Assembly: GCA_021852225.1 (NCBI GenBank)
Contig: JAJZOA010000208.1
Coordinates: forward strand, 1-11,511
Reading direction: 5' to 3'
DNA from: Planctomycetota bacterium
GTDB taxonomy: Bacteria > Planctomycetota > Phycisphaerae > WQYP01
DNA length: 11,511 nucleotides
Under the pieces are notes generated by a model. That model was given only the letters and a program-made list of their open reading frames with translations. It was not told the DNA's origin and made no database searches. Positions 1 to 6,536 of this stretch are shown here, piece by piece (positions within the stretch are counted from its first letter, which is position 1; each line of letters starts with the position of its first letter). The position numbers and the translations under genes were made by a program.

Positions 1-5
1 CCGAT

Positions 6-440
6 CTAAACGGCGAGGCATTCACGATCCGCACGATCGGAAGCGTCGCCGATGAAGTCAACATTCCATTGGATAAATTCGCGCAGGCGGCCTTTTTGCG
101 GTTGTTCGGCACGGTAGCAGCGGGGGATGGAAAACCATTTTATCGGGCGCGGCAGACCGGCGGCCTTTTGAGCCACCATGCGTGCCAGCGTGGGGGTAAA
201 TTCGGGCCGCAGGGCCAGGTCACGATCACCGCGGTCGGTAAAGGAAAACAACTGCGAGACAATTTCATCGCCGCTTTTTACTTTATAAAGATCAAGCGAT
301 TCAAACGTGGGGCCATCCACTTCCTCAAAGCCGTGACGGATGGAAACCCTGCGCCAGATATCTTCAATATATCTGCGCACCGCCATATCAGAGGGGTAAA
401 AATCGCGCGTGCCTTTGGGTGCCTGAAAGTTCACTGTCAT
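6..440 (-). CDS. hisS: Histidyl-tRNA synthetase, N-terminal part ending at an in-frame amber codon
   Basis: Class II aminoacyl-tRNA synthetase that attaches histidine to tRNA-His in the cytoplasm. The 144 residues visible start MTVNFQAPKGTRDFYP, the usual HisRS opening. They continue through GDEIVSQLFSFTDRGD (57-72), the LRPEFTPTLARM segment (77-88) and class II motif 2 around CYRAEQPQKGRLREF (108-122). The frame then meets TAG (plus-strand 6-8) after ECLAV. A normal HisRS has over 400 residues, so motif 3, the rest of the active site and the anticodon-binding domain would be lost if the TAG is a real stop. I chose the ATG at 440 because homology begins there. The frame stays open upstream to 629, but that stretch does not look like HisRS. 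No good Shine-Dalgarno precedes the ATG. The gene is divergent from purL. The TAG may be a sequencing error, a nonsense mutation or a recoded codon. Confidence 0.88.
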   Translation of the reverse strand: MTVNFQAPKGTRDFYPSDMAVRRYIEDIWRRVSIRHGFEEVDGPTFESLDLYKVKSGDEIVSQLFSFTDRGDRDLALRPEFTPTLARMVAQKAAGLPRPIKWFSIPRCYRAEQPQKGRLREFIQWNVDFIGDASDRADRECLAV

Positions 441-766
441 GGCAGGGAGTTTACGCGAGAATCCGAAAATATTGAAGCAGTGGCGGAAAAAGCGTGGCGT
501 CTCTATGAGCAGTTCGCCGTCGCCGCGCATAAAGCCGCAACCATGGATCGCGCCTCGCGGACGAGGTGCGTTACGGGATTCCACGCAATTTGGCGGCGTA
601 ATGCGGCCTGTCAGATCGGTTTGCCGCAATCCTTGCCGTCGGCGATTGGAGATGATCGGCGACCTCGATTTGGCTGGGGTGCGAAAATGCGATTATTAGC
701 GCATAATGTCAACTGGTTTACCGTGTGGCAAACGGGTGTCGGGCGGTGAACCGTTGCAGGAGCGTT
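441..766. other. Divergent spacer between hisS and purL
   Basis: This 326-bp stretch separates the divergent hisS and purL starts and should hold both promoters. I see no convincing gene. The open frames across it are an upstream extension of the hisS frame and low-complexity overlaps without family resemblance. On the plus strand a weak sigma-70-like pair is possible: TTGGCT at 670-675 and TATTAG at 694-699, 18 bp apart, with CATAAT just downstream at 702-707. ATGCG (687-691) and CGCAT (700-704) form a short 5-bp dyad nearby. These are weak matches. No riboswitch-like structure was recognised. Confidence 0.5.
756..762 (+). promoter_or_regulatory. Ribosome-binding site of purL
   Basis: GCAGGAG lies four bases before the ATG at 767. 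It decides the purL start in favour of MAVYRV over the upstream in-frame ATG at 725, which has no such site and would add 14 residues unlike the family. Confidence 0.75.
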
Positions 767-3721
767 ATGGCTGTCTATCGCGTTGAAGTTCATCCCACAA
801 ATCCCGCTGATGATCCGGCGGGAGCGGCGGTGCTGGAAGAGATTCGGCAGTTTGGCATAGCGGAGGTGCATGGCGTGCAGACCGCGCGGGTATTTCTGCT
901 GCAGGGCGCGCCGGAAATACTGACTCATTCACAAGTCCATAAAATCGCGTCGGAATTGCTGGCGGACCCGGTAACCGAACGCGTCGTCATGGGCCATGAA
1001 TCCGTCGGTGCGGGCCGGCTGGTGGAAGTGCATCTAAAGCCCGGAGTGATGGACCCCGTGGCGGCCAGTGCGGAAATGGCCATTGCCGACATGCTGGATC
1101 AATCCCGGCAGCCGGTGGCGATTCAGGTGCGCACGGGGCGGCGGTATGTGCTTTCCGGCCATCTGACGGCGGAGACATCCGGACGTATTGCGCGGCGTCT
1201 TTTAGCCAATGACTCCATAGAACAGATTCACGATGAACCCTTTACCCCGGTGGAATTTCCGCGCGGTAAAGCGTATCAATTCCAGTGCGTGGAAGTGCCG
1301 ATACGCAATCTCACGGACGACCAGCTTCAGCAACTTTCGCGGCGCGGGCATCTGTTTTTGGATCTCGCGGAAATGAAAGCCATCCAGAACCACTTCCGTC
1401 AATTGCAACGCGAACCCACGGACGCGGAACTGGAAACACTGGCCCAGACATGGAGTGAACATTGCGTTCATAAAACCCTCAAAGCCCAGGTGCATTTCTC
1501 CCATCATCCGGCGGGTTTAATTGAAGACGATGTTCACGAGCACCGCACCGCCGGTGACCGGATGGAAGTTATTGATAATCTCGTGAAATCAACAATTTTC
1601 CGTGCCACCAAGGAACTGAATTTGCCGTGGACGCTTAGCGTATTTAAGGATAATGCGGGGGTGATCGCGCTGGATGACCAGTGGGCGGTGTGCATGAAAG
1701 TCGAAACGCATAACCGCCCATCGGCCATTGAACCTTATGGCGGAGCGGCAACGGGCATCGGCGGGTGCATACGCGATGTGATGGCCACCGGCGGCGGTGC
1801 CAAGCCGATTGCCAGCACGGACATATTTTGTTTCGCTGATCCTTCCACACCGTCGGAGCAGGTGCCCGCGGGCGTGTTACACCCGCGGCGCATTGCCCAG
1901 AGAGTGGTGGCGGGCGTGCGGGACTACGGCAACCGCATGGGCATACCCACGGTGAACGGTGCGGTGTATTTTGATCAGCGCTATATCGGCAATCCATTGG
2001 TGTTCTGCGGATGTGTGGGTTTGTTGCCACGGAATCTGGCGGAAAAACGGGACGCCCAGCCCGGTGATCGCATCATTCTTATCGGTGGTCGCACGGGGCG
2101 CGACGGCATTCATGGTGCCACTTTTTCCAGTGCCGTGTTGACCGACAAGCATGGTGATGAATTCAGCCACGCGGTGCAGATTGGCAACGCCATCACGGAA
2201 AAGAAGATGCTGGATGTGATTTTACAGGCGCGGGACAGTGTTGATGGCCCCCTGTATAACGCCATTACCGATTGCGGTGCCGGCGGATTATCCAGTGCGA
2301 TTGGCGAAATGGGATCCGACACCGGAGCCACGGTGGAACTGGATAAAGTGCCGCTGAAATATGACGGTCTTAACTATGCGGAAATCTGGATCAGCGAAGC
2401 CCAGGAGCGCATTGTTCTTTCCGTAACACCTGAAAATGTCGCGAAACTTCTGGCATTGGCGGCGGCGGAAGACGTGGAGGCCACCGATATTGGCGTTTTT
2501 GATGGTTCCGGCAAATTGACGCTGCTGTATCAGGGCCAGAATGTCGGCACCATGGATATGGAATTTATTCATGACGGTCTGCCCAGTCCGATCCGGCAGG
2601 CTGTCTGGCAGGAGCCGGTGTTGCCCAAAGCCACGGTGGCCGAGCCTGCGGACTATGCCCGGACGTTATGTCAGTTACTGGCCATGCCGACATTGGCCAG
2701 TAAACATTGGATTATCCGGCAATACGATCATGAAGTGCAGGGATCGACCATTATAAAGCCATTGATCGGTCCCGTCGGCGATGGCCCCGGCGACGCCGCG
2801 GTGATCGCGCCGGTGGCGGGCGGCAAGCGGGGCGTGGCTCTGGCCAATGGATGTCAGCCTCGACTGGGAGATCTGGACCCGTATCAGATGACCTTGAGCG
2901 GCATGGATGAGGCCATTCGTAATATCGTCTGTGTGGGCGGCGATCCGGAAATGACCGCGCTGTTGGATAATTTCTGCTGGCCGAAATGTTCTGATCGCAT
3001 GCACCTGGGCGCTTTGGTGCGGGCCTGTCAGGCCTGTTACGACGGAGCGATGGCTTTTCGAACACCGTTTATTTCCGGCAAAGATTCGCTGTCCAATGAA
3101 TTCATCACGGACGAAGGCAAACGCATCTGCATCCCATATACACTGCTGATCAGCGCTATGAGCATTGTGCCCGACATTGCGCGCTGTATCACCATGGACG
3201 CCAAGGCCGCCGGTAATTATCTGCTGCTGGTGGGGCAAACGCATCGGCACATGGGCGGGTCATGGTATTACGCGCTGCACAATCAAAATGGCCGCAGCAT
3301 CCCGGCGGTGGATTTGGCCACGGCACCGGGCGTGCATAAAAAAATCGCCGGGTTAATTACGGACGCATTGGTGGCCAGTGCGCATGATCCATCCGAGGGT
3401 GGATTGGCGGTGGCATTGGCGGAGATGCTCTTTGCCGGTCGGTTGGGGGCCACGATTGATCTTACCGGTGTGCCGCATGATGACGATGTGGATCGCGATG
3501 ACATTCTGTTATTTTCCGAATCGCCGACGCGTTATGTATTGGAAGTAAAGCCGGAACATCTCGATGAAGTATTACGCCGTTTAAGAGGGTTGGCATTTGG
3601 AATTCTGGGGCGCGTCACGCCGGAGCCAATACTGGCCGTGCAATCCATCGGCGGCAAAACCATTATCCGAACGGAAGTAGAGCACTTTCGGCAGGCATGG
3701 CTGAAACCCCTGGACTGGTAA
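767..3721 (+). CDS. purL: Phosphoribosylformylglycinamidine synthase, PurL subunit with tandem PurS-like N-terminus
   Basis: ATP-dependent conversion of FGAR to FGAM, the fourth step of purine synthesis, using ammonia from a glutaminase partner. The product has 984 residues. Residues 1-78 and 84-165 each resemble the small PurS subunit: the first opens with YRVEVHPTNP and a GVQTAR strand, the second has VEVHLKPGVMDP and VRTGRRY. A linker domain follows, then the PurL core with WSEHCVHKT (229-237), VETHNRPSAIEPYGGAATG (312-330), TDCGAGGLSSAIGEMG (501-516), FISGKDSLSNE (768-778) and DPSEGGLAVALAEM (874-887). Small PurL proteins are usually 700-800 residues with separate PurS. Large gammaproteobacterial-type enzymes are about 1300 and carry a C-terminal glutaminase. 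This one stops after the second AIRS-like half, so a separate PurQ is predicted elsewhere. The start is set by GCAGGAG. No downstream gene is close enough to be an obvious operon partner. Confidence 0.95.
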   Translation: MAVYRVEVHPTNPADDPAGAAVLEEIRQFGIAEVHGVQTARVFLLQGAPEILTHSQVHKIASELLADPVTERVVMGHESVGAGRLVEVHLKPGVMDPVAASAEMAIADMLDQSRQPVAIQVRTGRRYVLSGHLTAETSGRIARRLLANDSIEQIHDEPFTPVEFPRGKAYQFQCVEVPIRNLTDDQLQQLSRRGHLFLDLAEMKAIQNHFRQLQREPTDAELETLAQTWSEHCVHKTLKAQVHFSHHPAGLIEDDVHEHRTAGDRMEVIDNLVKSTIFRATKELNLPWTLSVFKDNAGVIALDDQWAVCMKVETHNRPSAIEPYGGAATGIGGCIRDVMATGGGAKPIASTDIFCFADPSTPSEQVPAGVLHPRRIAQRVVAGVRDYGNRMGIPTVNGAVYFDQRYIGNPLVFCGCVGLLPRNLAEKRDAQPGDRIILIGGRTGRDGIHGATFSSAVLTDKHGDEFSHAVQIGNAITEKKMLDVILQARDSVDGPLYNAITDCGAGGLSSAIGEMGSDTGATVELDKVPLKYDGLNYAEIWISEAQERIVLSVTPENVAKLLALAAAEDVEATDIGVFDGSGKLTLLYQGQNVGTMDMEFIHDGLPSPIRQAVWQEPVLPKATVAEPADYARTLCQLLAMPTLASKHWIIRQYDHEVQGSTIIKPLIGPVGDGPGDAAVIAPVAGGKRGVALANGCQPRLGDLDPYQMTLSGMDEAIRNIVCVGGDPEMTALLDNFCWPKCSDRMHLGALVRACQACYDGAMAFRTPFISGKDSLSNEFITDEGKRICIPYTLLISAMSIVPDIARCITMDAKAAGNYLLLVGQTHRHMGGSWYYALHNQNGRSIPAVDLATAPGVHKKIAGLITDALVASAHDPSEGGLAVALAEMLFAGRLGATIDLTGVPHDDDVDRDDILLFSESPTRYVLEVKPEHLDEVLRRLRGLAFGILGRVTPEPILAVQSIGGKTIIRTEVEHFRQAWLKPLDW

Positions 3722-3856
3722 AGGCGGTGCCAAGTCCAAGCCCCGTTGAAAGTGTGGGAGTTCCATGAGCATCCCGAAGACCGCAATTTCGTACGCACTT
3801 TGTGCATGGCCGTCCAGGAGACCACGCCAGGCTTTTTGATAGCCACATTTGTGTAA
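3722..3856 (+). other. Short open frame directly after purL, in the same frame
   Basis: After the purL TAA the same frame stays open for 44 codons, then ends at TAA (3854-3856). The latter part reads as balanced protein-like sequence (VWEFHEHPEDRNF, then MAVQETTPGFLIATFV). The only possible starts are TTG 3746, GTG 3752 and ATG 3806, and none has a clear ribosome-binding site. I recognise no family. It could be the tail of a gene lost when the neighbouring phage-like block arrived, or chance. Confidence that it is a translated gene is low. Confidence 0.15.
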
Positions 3857-3901
3857 GCGGAGCTGCATTGATCACATGTTCCGGGAATGTCGCTTTGCGT
3901 T

Positions 3902-3907
3902 TATAAT
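3902..3907 (+). promoter_or_regulatory. Candidate -10 box for the methyltransferase gene
   Basis: A perfect TATAAT lies 63 bp before the methyltransferase ATG. No good -35 box sits at 16-18 bp; the hexamer at that spacing is TTCCGG. Transcription from it would start around 3913-3915, inside the left arm of the adjacent hairpin. The call rests on the -10 match and the position only. Confidence 0.35.
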
Positions 3908-3910
3908 CTT

Positions 3911-3951
3911 GGTGTTCTGTCGCGCCTGGTATTCAGGCGCGACAGAGCACC
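3911..3951 (+). repeat. Long perfect-stem hairpin / inverted repeat upstream of the methyltransferase
   Basis: The left arm GGTGTTCTGTCGCGCCTG (3911-3928) and right arm CAGGCGCGACAGAGCACC (3934-3951) pair over 18 bp with a single G-U wobble around the 5-base loop GTATT. The inner 12 bp are exactly self-complementary and GC-rich. The ribosome-binding site begins ten bases after the right arm. The stem is followed by AGTCTGTTTA, not a clean U-run, so a standard intrinsic terminator for purL is possible but not well supported. A 5'-end mRNA stabilising stem or a DNA operator overlapping the predicted transcription start fits equally well. Confidence 0.8.
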
Positions 3952-3960
3952 AGTCTGTTT

Positions 3961-3965
3961 AGGAG
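3961..3965 (+). promoter_or_regulatory. Ribosome-binding site of the methyltransferase gene
   Basis: AGGAG five bases before the ATG at 3971. It selects this start over the longer open frame from 3887, whose first 28 codons would run through the hairpin. Confidence 0.75.
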
Positions 3966-3970
3966 CTTCA

Positions 3971-4963
3971 ATGGCGATGGCCTTGCCCGCGGCGGCACAT
4001 ACGAGAACGAACGGCTCCCTGACGGGGGACCCTTTCCGCCAGCGGGACGTGTCCAACGCGCTGCTGGAGGGGGATTGCCTGCAACTTCTTTCGCAGTTTC
4101 CCGCGCATTGCGTTGATCTGATATTGTGCGATCTGCCCTATGGCACCACGCAAAATCCGTGGGACAGCCCGATCAACCTCGCCGATTTATGGGCGCTCTA
4201 TCGCCATGTGCTTAAGCCGTCCGGAGCCGTGGTGCTTACATCGCAGGGGCTGTTTACCGCACGGTTGATGATGTCCAACGAAAAATGGTTCCGCTACAAA
4301 CTGGTATGGGAAAAATCCAAGCCGACAAATTTTCTCAATGCCAAGCGACAGCCTTTGCGAAAGCATGAGGATGTGTGTATTTTTTCGCCGCATCAGCCCC
4401 CATACTTTCCCCAAATGGGGGTGGGTGTGCGGTATGACAAGGGCGTGCGGAAAAATCAACTTTCTGGCTCCTACGGGGATTTCCTCCCGTCCCGCGTCCG
4501 GAGCGATGGCGAGCGCTACCCAACGGATGTGGTTTATTTCAAGACCTCCGAAAGCGAGGGGCCGGTTTGGCATCCGACGCAGAAGCCTGTGGCGCTGGGG
4601 CAATATCTGGTGCGAACCTACAGCCGACCGGGCGATCTGGTATTGGACAATACCTTTGGCAGCGGTAGTTTTCTGGTGGCCGCATTGCTGGAGGGCCGCT
4701 ACTTTTGCGGCATCGAAAAAAACGACGATATGCAGTTATTTAAAAAACAGAAAATCGATTACATAACCTTGGCCAGCCAGCGGTTGGGCGAAGCGTGGCA
4801 GTCGCTGGCGGGCGCGACCAGAGATGCAATGGAAACATTCCAGACACAGCGCAAAACCGGCGCGAGGCGTACGGAGAAATTCAGTGGCCAAAGCAAAGAT
4901 TACCTACAACGAGCGATCATGGGCGATCGATGTGATCAGCGAGATCAACGCTTATTCGAGTAA
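3971..4963 (+). CDS. Phage-type site-specific DNA methyltransferase (N4/N6 amino-group, beta class)
   Basis: Transfers a methyl group from S-adenosylmethionine to an exocyclic amino group of A or C in DNA. Among its 330 residues, catalytic motif IV appears as DLPYG (54-58) in the segment CDLPYGTTQNPWDSP. Then come a variable middle with FLNAKRQPLRKHED (121-134), motif X-like HPTQKP (201-206) and SAM-binding motif I as DNTFGSGSF (226-234). Motif IV preceding motif I is the beta-class order. The FLNAKRQPL and HPTQKP style is common in solitary phage and prophage methyltransferases. The target sequence cannot be read from this. The start is fixed by AGGAG. The last 26 codons overlap the next open frame by 80 bp, and the tail after about residue 305 does not look conserved, so the C-terminus may be abnormal. 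It lies at the head of the phage-like block and is probably of foreign origin. Confidence 0.9.
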   Translation: MAMALPAAAHTRTNGSLTGDPFRQRDVSNALLEGDCLQLLSQFPAHCVDLILCDLPYGTTQNPWDSPINLADLWALYRHVLKPSGAVVLTSQGLFTARLMMSNEKWFRYKLVWEKSKPTNFLNAKRQPLRKHEDVCIFSPHQPPYFPQMGVGVRYDKGVRKNQLSGSYGDFLPSRVRSDGERYPTDVVYFKTSESEGPVWHPTQKPVALGQYLVRTYSRPGDLVLDNTFGSGSFLVAALLEGRYFCGIEKNDDMQLFKKQKIDYITLASQRLGEAWQSLAGATRDAMETFQTQRKTGARRTEKFSGQSKDYLQRAIMGDRCDQRDQRLFE

Positions 4964-5048
4964 TCGCCATCGATCGATCTGCCGTGCGGGCGGTGAACAT
5001 ACACTCGTTGGCGGTGCCAACTCGCTGTTTGGGGATGTGCCTTATTGA
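4884..5048 (+). pseudogene. Truncated N-terminus of a restriction-modification / N6 DNA methylase-like protein
   Basis: A GTG start at 4884, with GGAG at 4873-4876, opens a frame of 54 residues: ITYNERSWAIDVISEINAYS, then CRAGGEHTLVGGANSLFGDV, then stop. From memory, this matches the start of type II R-M or HsdM-like enzymes that read ...ERSWAIDVISEIN...AGGEH.L....LFPDV LLFGD...GWELK, where FPD and the later E-x-K form a presumed PD-(D/E)XK nuclease site. Here the proline is glycine, and the frame stops three residues after the aspartate-valine, so the rest of the nuclease and any methylase domain are missing. It overlaps the methyltransferase tail by 80 bp in another frame. Most likely it is a remnant left by a deletion. 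A functional 54-residue protein is less likely. The family match is my recollection and untested. Confidence 0.55.
4915..4979. repeat. Cluster of six GATC sites
   Basis: GATC occurs at 4915, 4925, 4934, 4943, 4972 and 4976, six times in 65 bp. The first four are spaced 9-10 bp apart. Three of these four fall in ATC isoleucine codons at three-codon intervals in the remnant frame, which may explain the phasing. The cluster sits in the overlap and junction between the methyltransferase tail and the restriction-like fragment. Confidence 0.6.
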
Positions 5049-5132
5049 GGCCGCAGGCTTTGGTAGTGGCGTGGCCGCAAAAAACTTCATGTTTTTGATT
5101 ATCTCCCACTGGTCACGGTCTATAACCTTTCC

Positions 5133-6443
5133 ATGGAACACATTGATAAATCGGTTGGGGATTACTGGATTTCAGTCGGGTCGCCCTGGCTAAGCAGTAC
5201 GGCTGGCCGCCCCATTGCGTCTGATGCCCAGCTTATGCTGGAATATCTTACCAACGATCTGGTTTATACCTGTGCCAATTGGAATGCCGCTTCCGTTGCG
5301 CAGGTGCCGTTTCGGCTTTATGCCCTTCGCCGGGCCGGTCAAAAGGCGGTAACCGGTTTTTCCACTCGGAGCGTACCGGCTAAAACCCTGGCACAACTCA
5401 AGGGTAATCCGAATTTGTCCCGTACACTTTCCCGTGCCGCCGAGGTGGAAGAAATTACCGACCATCCGCTGTTGAATCTGCTGGAAAAAGACAACGACGG
5501 CTTAAATGGCTATCAATTGCGGTATATGACCGGCGTATATATGGAAGTATTTGGCGGGGCATATTGGCTGTTGGAGCCGGGGCCATTTGAACCCGTGCGG
5601 CGCATCAAGGTGTTGCCCACACAGCGCGTGCTGCCGCTGCGGGATAATGATCTGGCGGTGGTGGGATATAAATACATGCCGGCCCTGACCGGTGCGTGGA
5701 TGCAACTGGATAAACAGGATGTGCTGGATTTTCGATTTCCGGCGGTGGAGGATCCTTATGGTGGCCGCCATGCGCCGCTGCGCAGCGCGTATATGCAGGC
5801 TGAATTGGCCGCTAAATATGCCATGTATGAAAACTCATTAATGGACAACCGAGCGCGTGTGGACGGCACATTTATTCCCAAGGATCAACTGACCAAAACG
5901 CAGGCCGAGCGGGCGGAGTTGCTGTGGAATCAAAAATTTGGTGGTGAAGGCAATGGCCGGGTGCTCGTAGCGCAGCAGGCGGGAACATTTGTGCCAACGC
6001 GGTACCCGCCGACGGATCTGGGGCCCTTGGAAATCAGCCGGGAAACGTTAAAGCGGTTAGCCCATGCGTTTGGCGTGCCGGAAGCCCTGTTAAGTAAAGA
6101 TGCCACCTACGCCAACATGCAGGCGAGTTTGACGCTTTACGCCCGGCAAACCATTTTGCCGCGGGTGCTGATTCTCGAACAGAAACTCAATGAAATGCTC
6201 ACGCCGTTGTATGGGGATCGTCTTTTTCTGGCGGCGGAAAATCCGGTGCCGGCTGACGCGGCGTTTGACCTGGAAAAAACACAAATCGCCATTCGTGCCG
6301 GCGTGTTGAGTAAATCGGAAATCCGCCGGGCCATGGGCTTTTCCGATATGCCGCCGGAGGAATCAAGCGAAAACCCGGCCATTGCCGCGGATGGAGTCAC
6401 GACTGCCCCGGCGGATCAGACCACGTTCCAGCCGGCGCAATAA
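5133..6443 (+). CDS. Phage portal protein, HK97 type
   Basis: Portal proteins form the dodecameric ring at one capsid vertex through which DNA is packaged and ejected. The 436 residues match the usual length (about 400-450). Family-like features are the N-terminal DAQLMLEYLTNDLVYTCANW region with AQVPFRLY, then HPLLNLLEKDNDGLNGYQLR followed by a GGAYWLLE strand, VLDFRFPAVEDPYGG, SLMDNRARVDGTFI, and LKRLAHAFGVPEALLSKDATYANMQ with LEQKLNEMLTPL near the end. The C-terminus is Pro/Ala/Thr-rich. No ribosome-binding site precedes the ATG at 5133, and the frame upstream is open only to a TAG at 5064, so the original leader or extreme N-terminus may have been replaced. No terminase large subunit lies upstream, where one is expected. 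The prohead protease follows after 93 bp. Confidence 0.9.
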   Translation: MEHIDKSVGDYWISVGSPWLSSTAGRPIASDAQLMLEYLTNDLVYTCANWNAASVAQVPFRLYALRRAGQKAVTGFSTRSVPAKTLAQLKGNPNLSRTLSRAAEVEEITDHPLLNLLEKDNDGLNGYQLRYMTGVYMEVFGGAYWLLEPGPFEPVRRIKVLPTQRVLPLRDNDLAVVGYKYMPALTGAWMQLDKQDVLDFRFPAVEDPYGGRHAPLRSAYMQAELAAKYAMYENSLMDNRARVDGTFIPKDQLTKTQAERAELLWNQKFGGEGNGRVLVAQQAGTFVPTRYPPTDLGPLEISRETLKRLAHAFGVPEALLSKDATYANMQASLTLYARQTILPRVLILEQKLNEMLTPLYGDRLFLAAENPVPADAAFDLEKTQIAIRAGVLSKSEIRRAMGFSDMPPEESSENPAIAADGVTTAPADQTTFQPAQ

Positions 6444-6460
6444 CGGTGATGATACGTCAG

Positions 6461-6481
6461 CCGCGTGGTGGCAACCCGCGG
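6461..6481 (+). repeat. GC-rich hairpin between portal and protease genes
   Basis: CCGCG (6461-6465) pairs with CGCGG (6477-6481). After a one-base bulge, GGT pairs with ACC around the loop GGCA. A TTTATTTT run begins five bases later. It may act as a weak attenuator or mRNA processing element. It is too short and imperfect to call a terminator. Confidence 0.35.
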
Positions 6482-6525
6482 CCATGTTTATTTTCGCCAT
6501 GCCCAATGGCTTCAAACCCCCGACC

Positions 6526-6530
6526 AGGAG
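6526..6530 (+). promoter_or_regulatory. Ribosome-binding site of the prohead protease gene
   Basis: AGGAG six bases before the ATG at 6537. It sets the start there and not at the upstream in-frame ATG at 6465. Confidence 0.75.
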
Positions 6531-6536
6531 TTCACC

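Noticed and set aside
439..749. Plus-strand open frames across the hisS-purL spacer
   Set aside because: They run antisense to hisS or through the spacer, have no ribosome-binding site and resemble no family.
2675..3250. 191-codon minus-strand open frame inside purL
   Set aside because: It lies wholly opposite conserved PurL coding sequence and its translation looks like a shadow rich in His, Arg and Gln.
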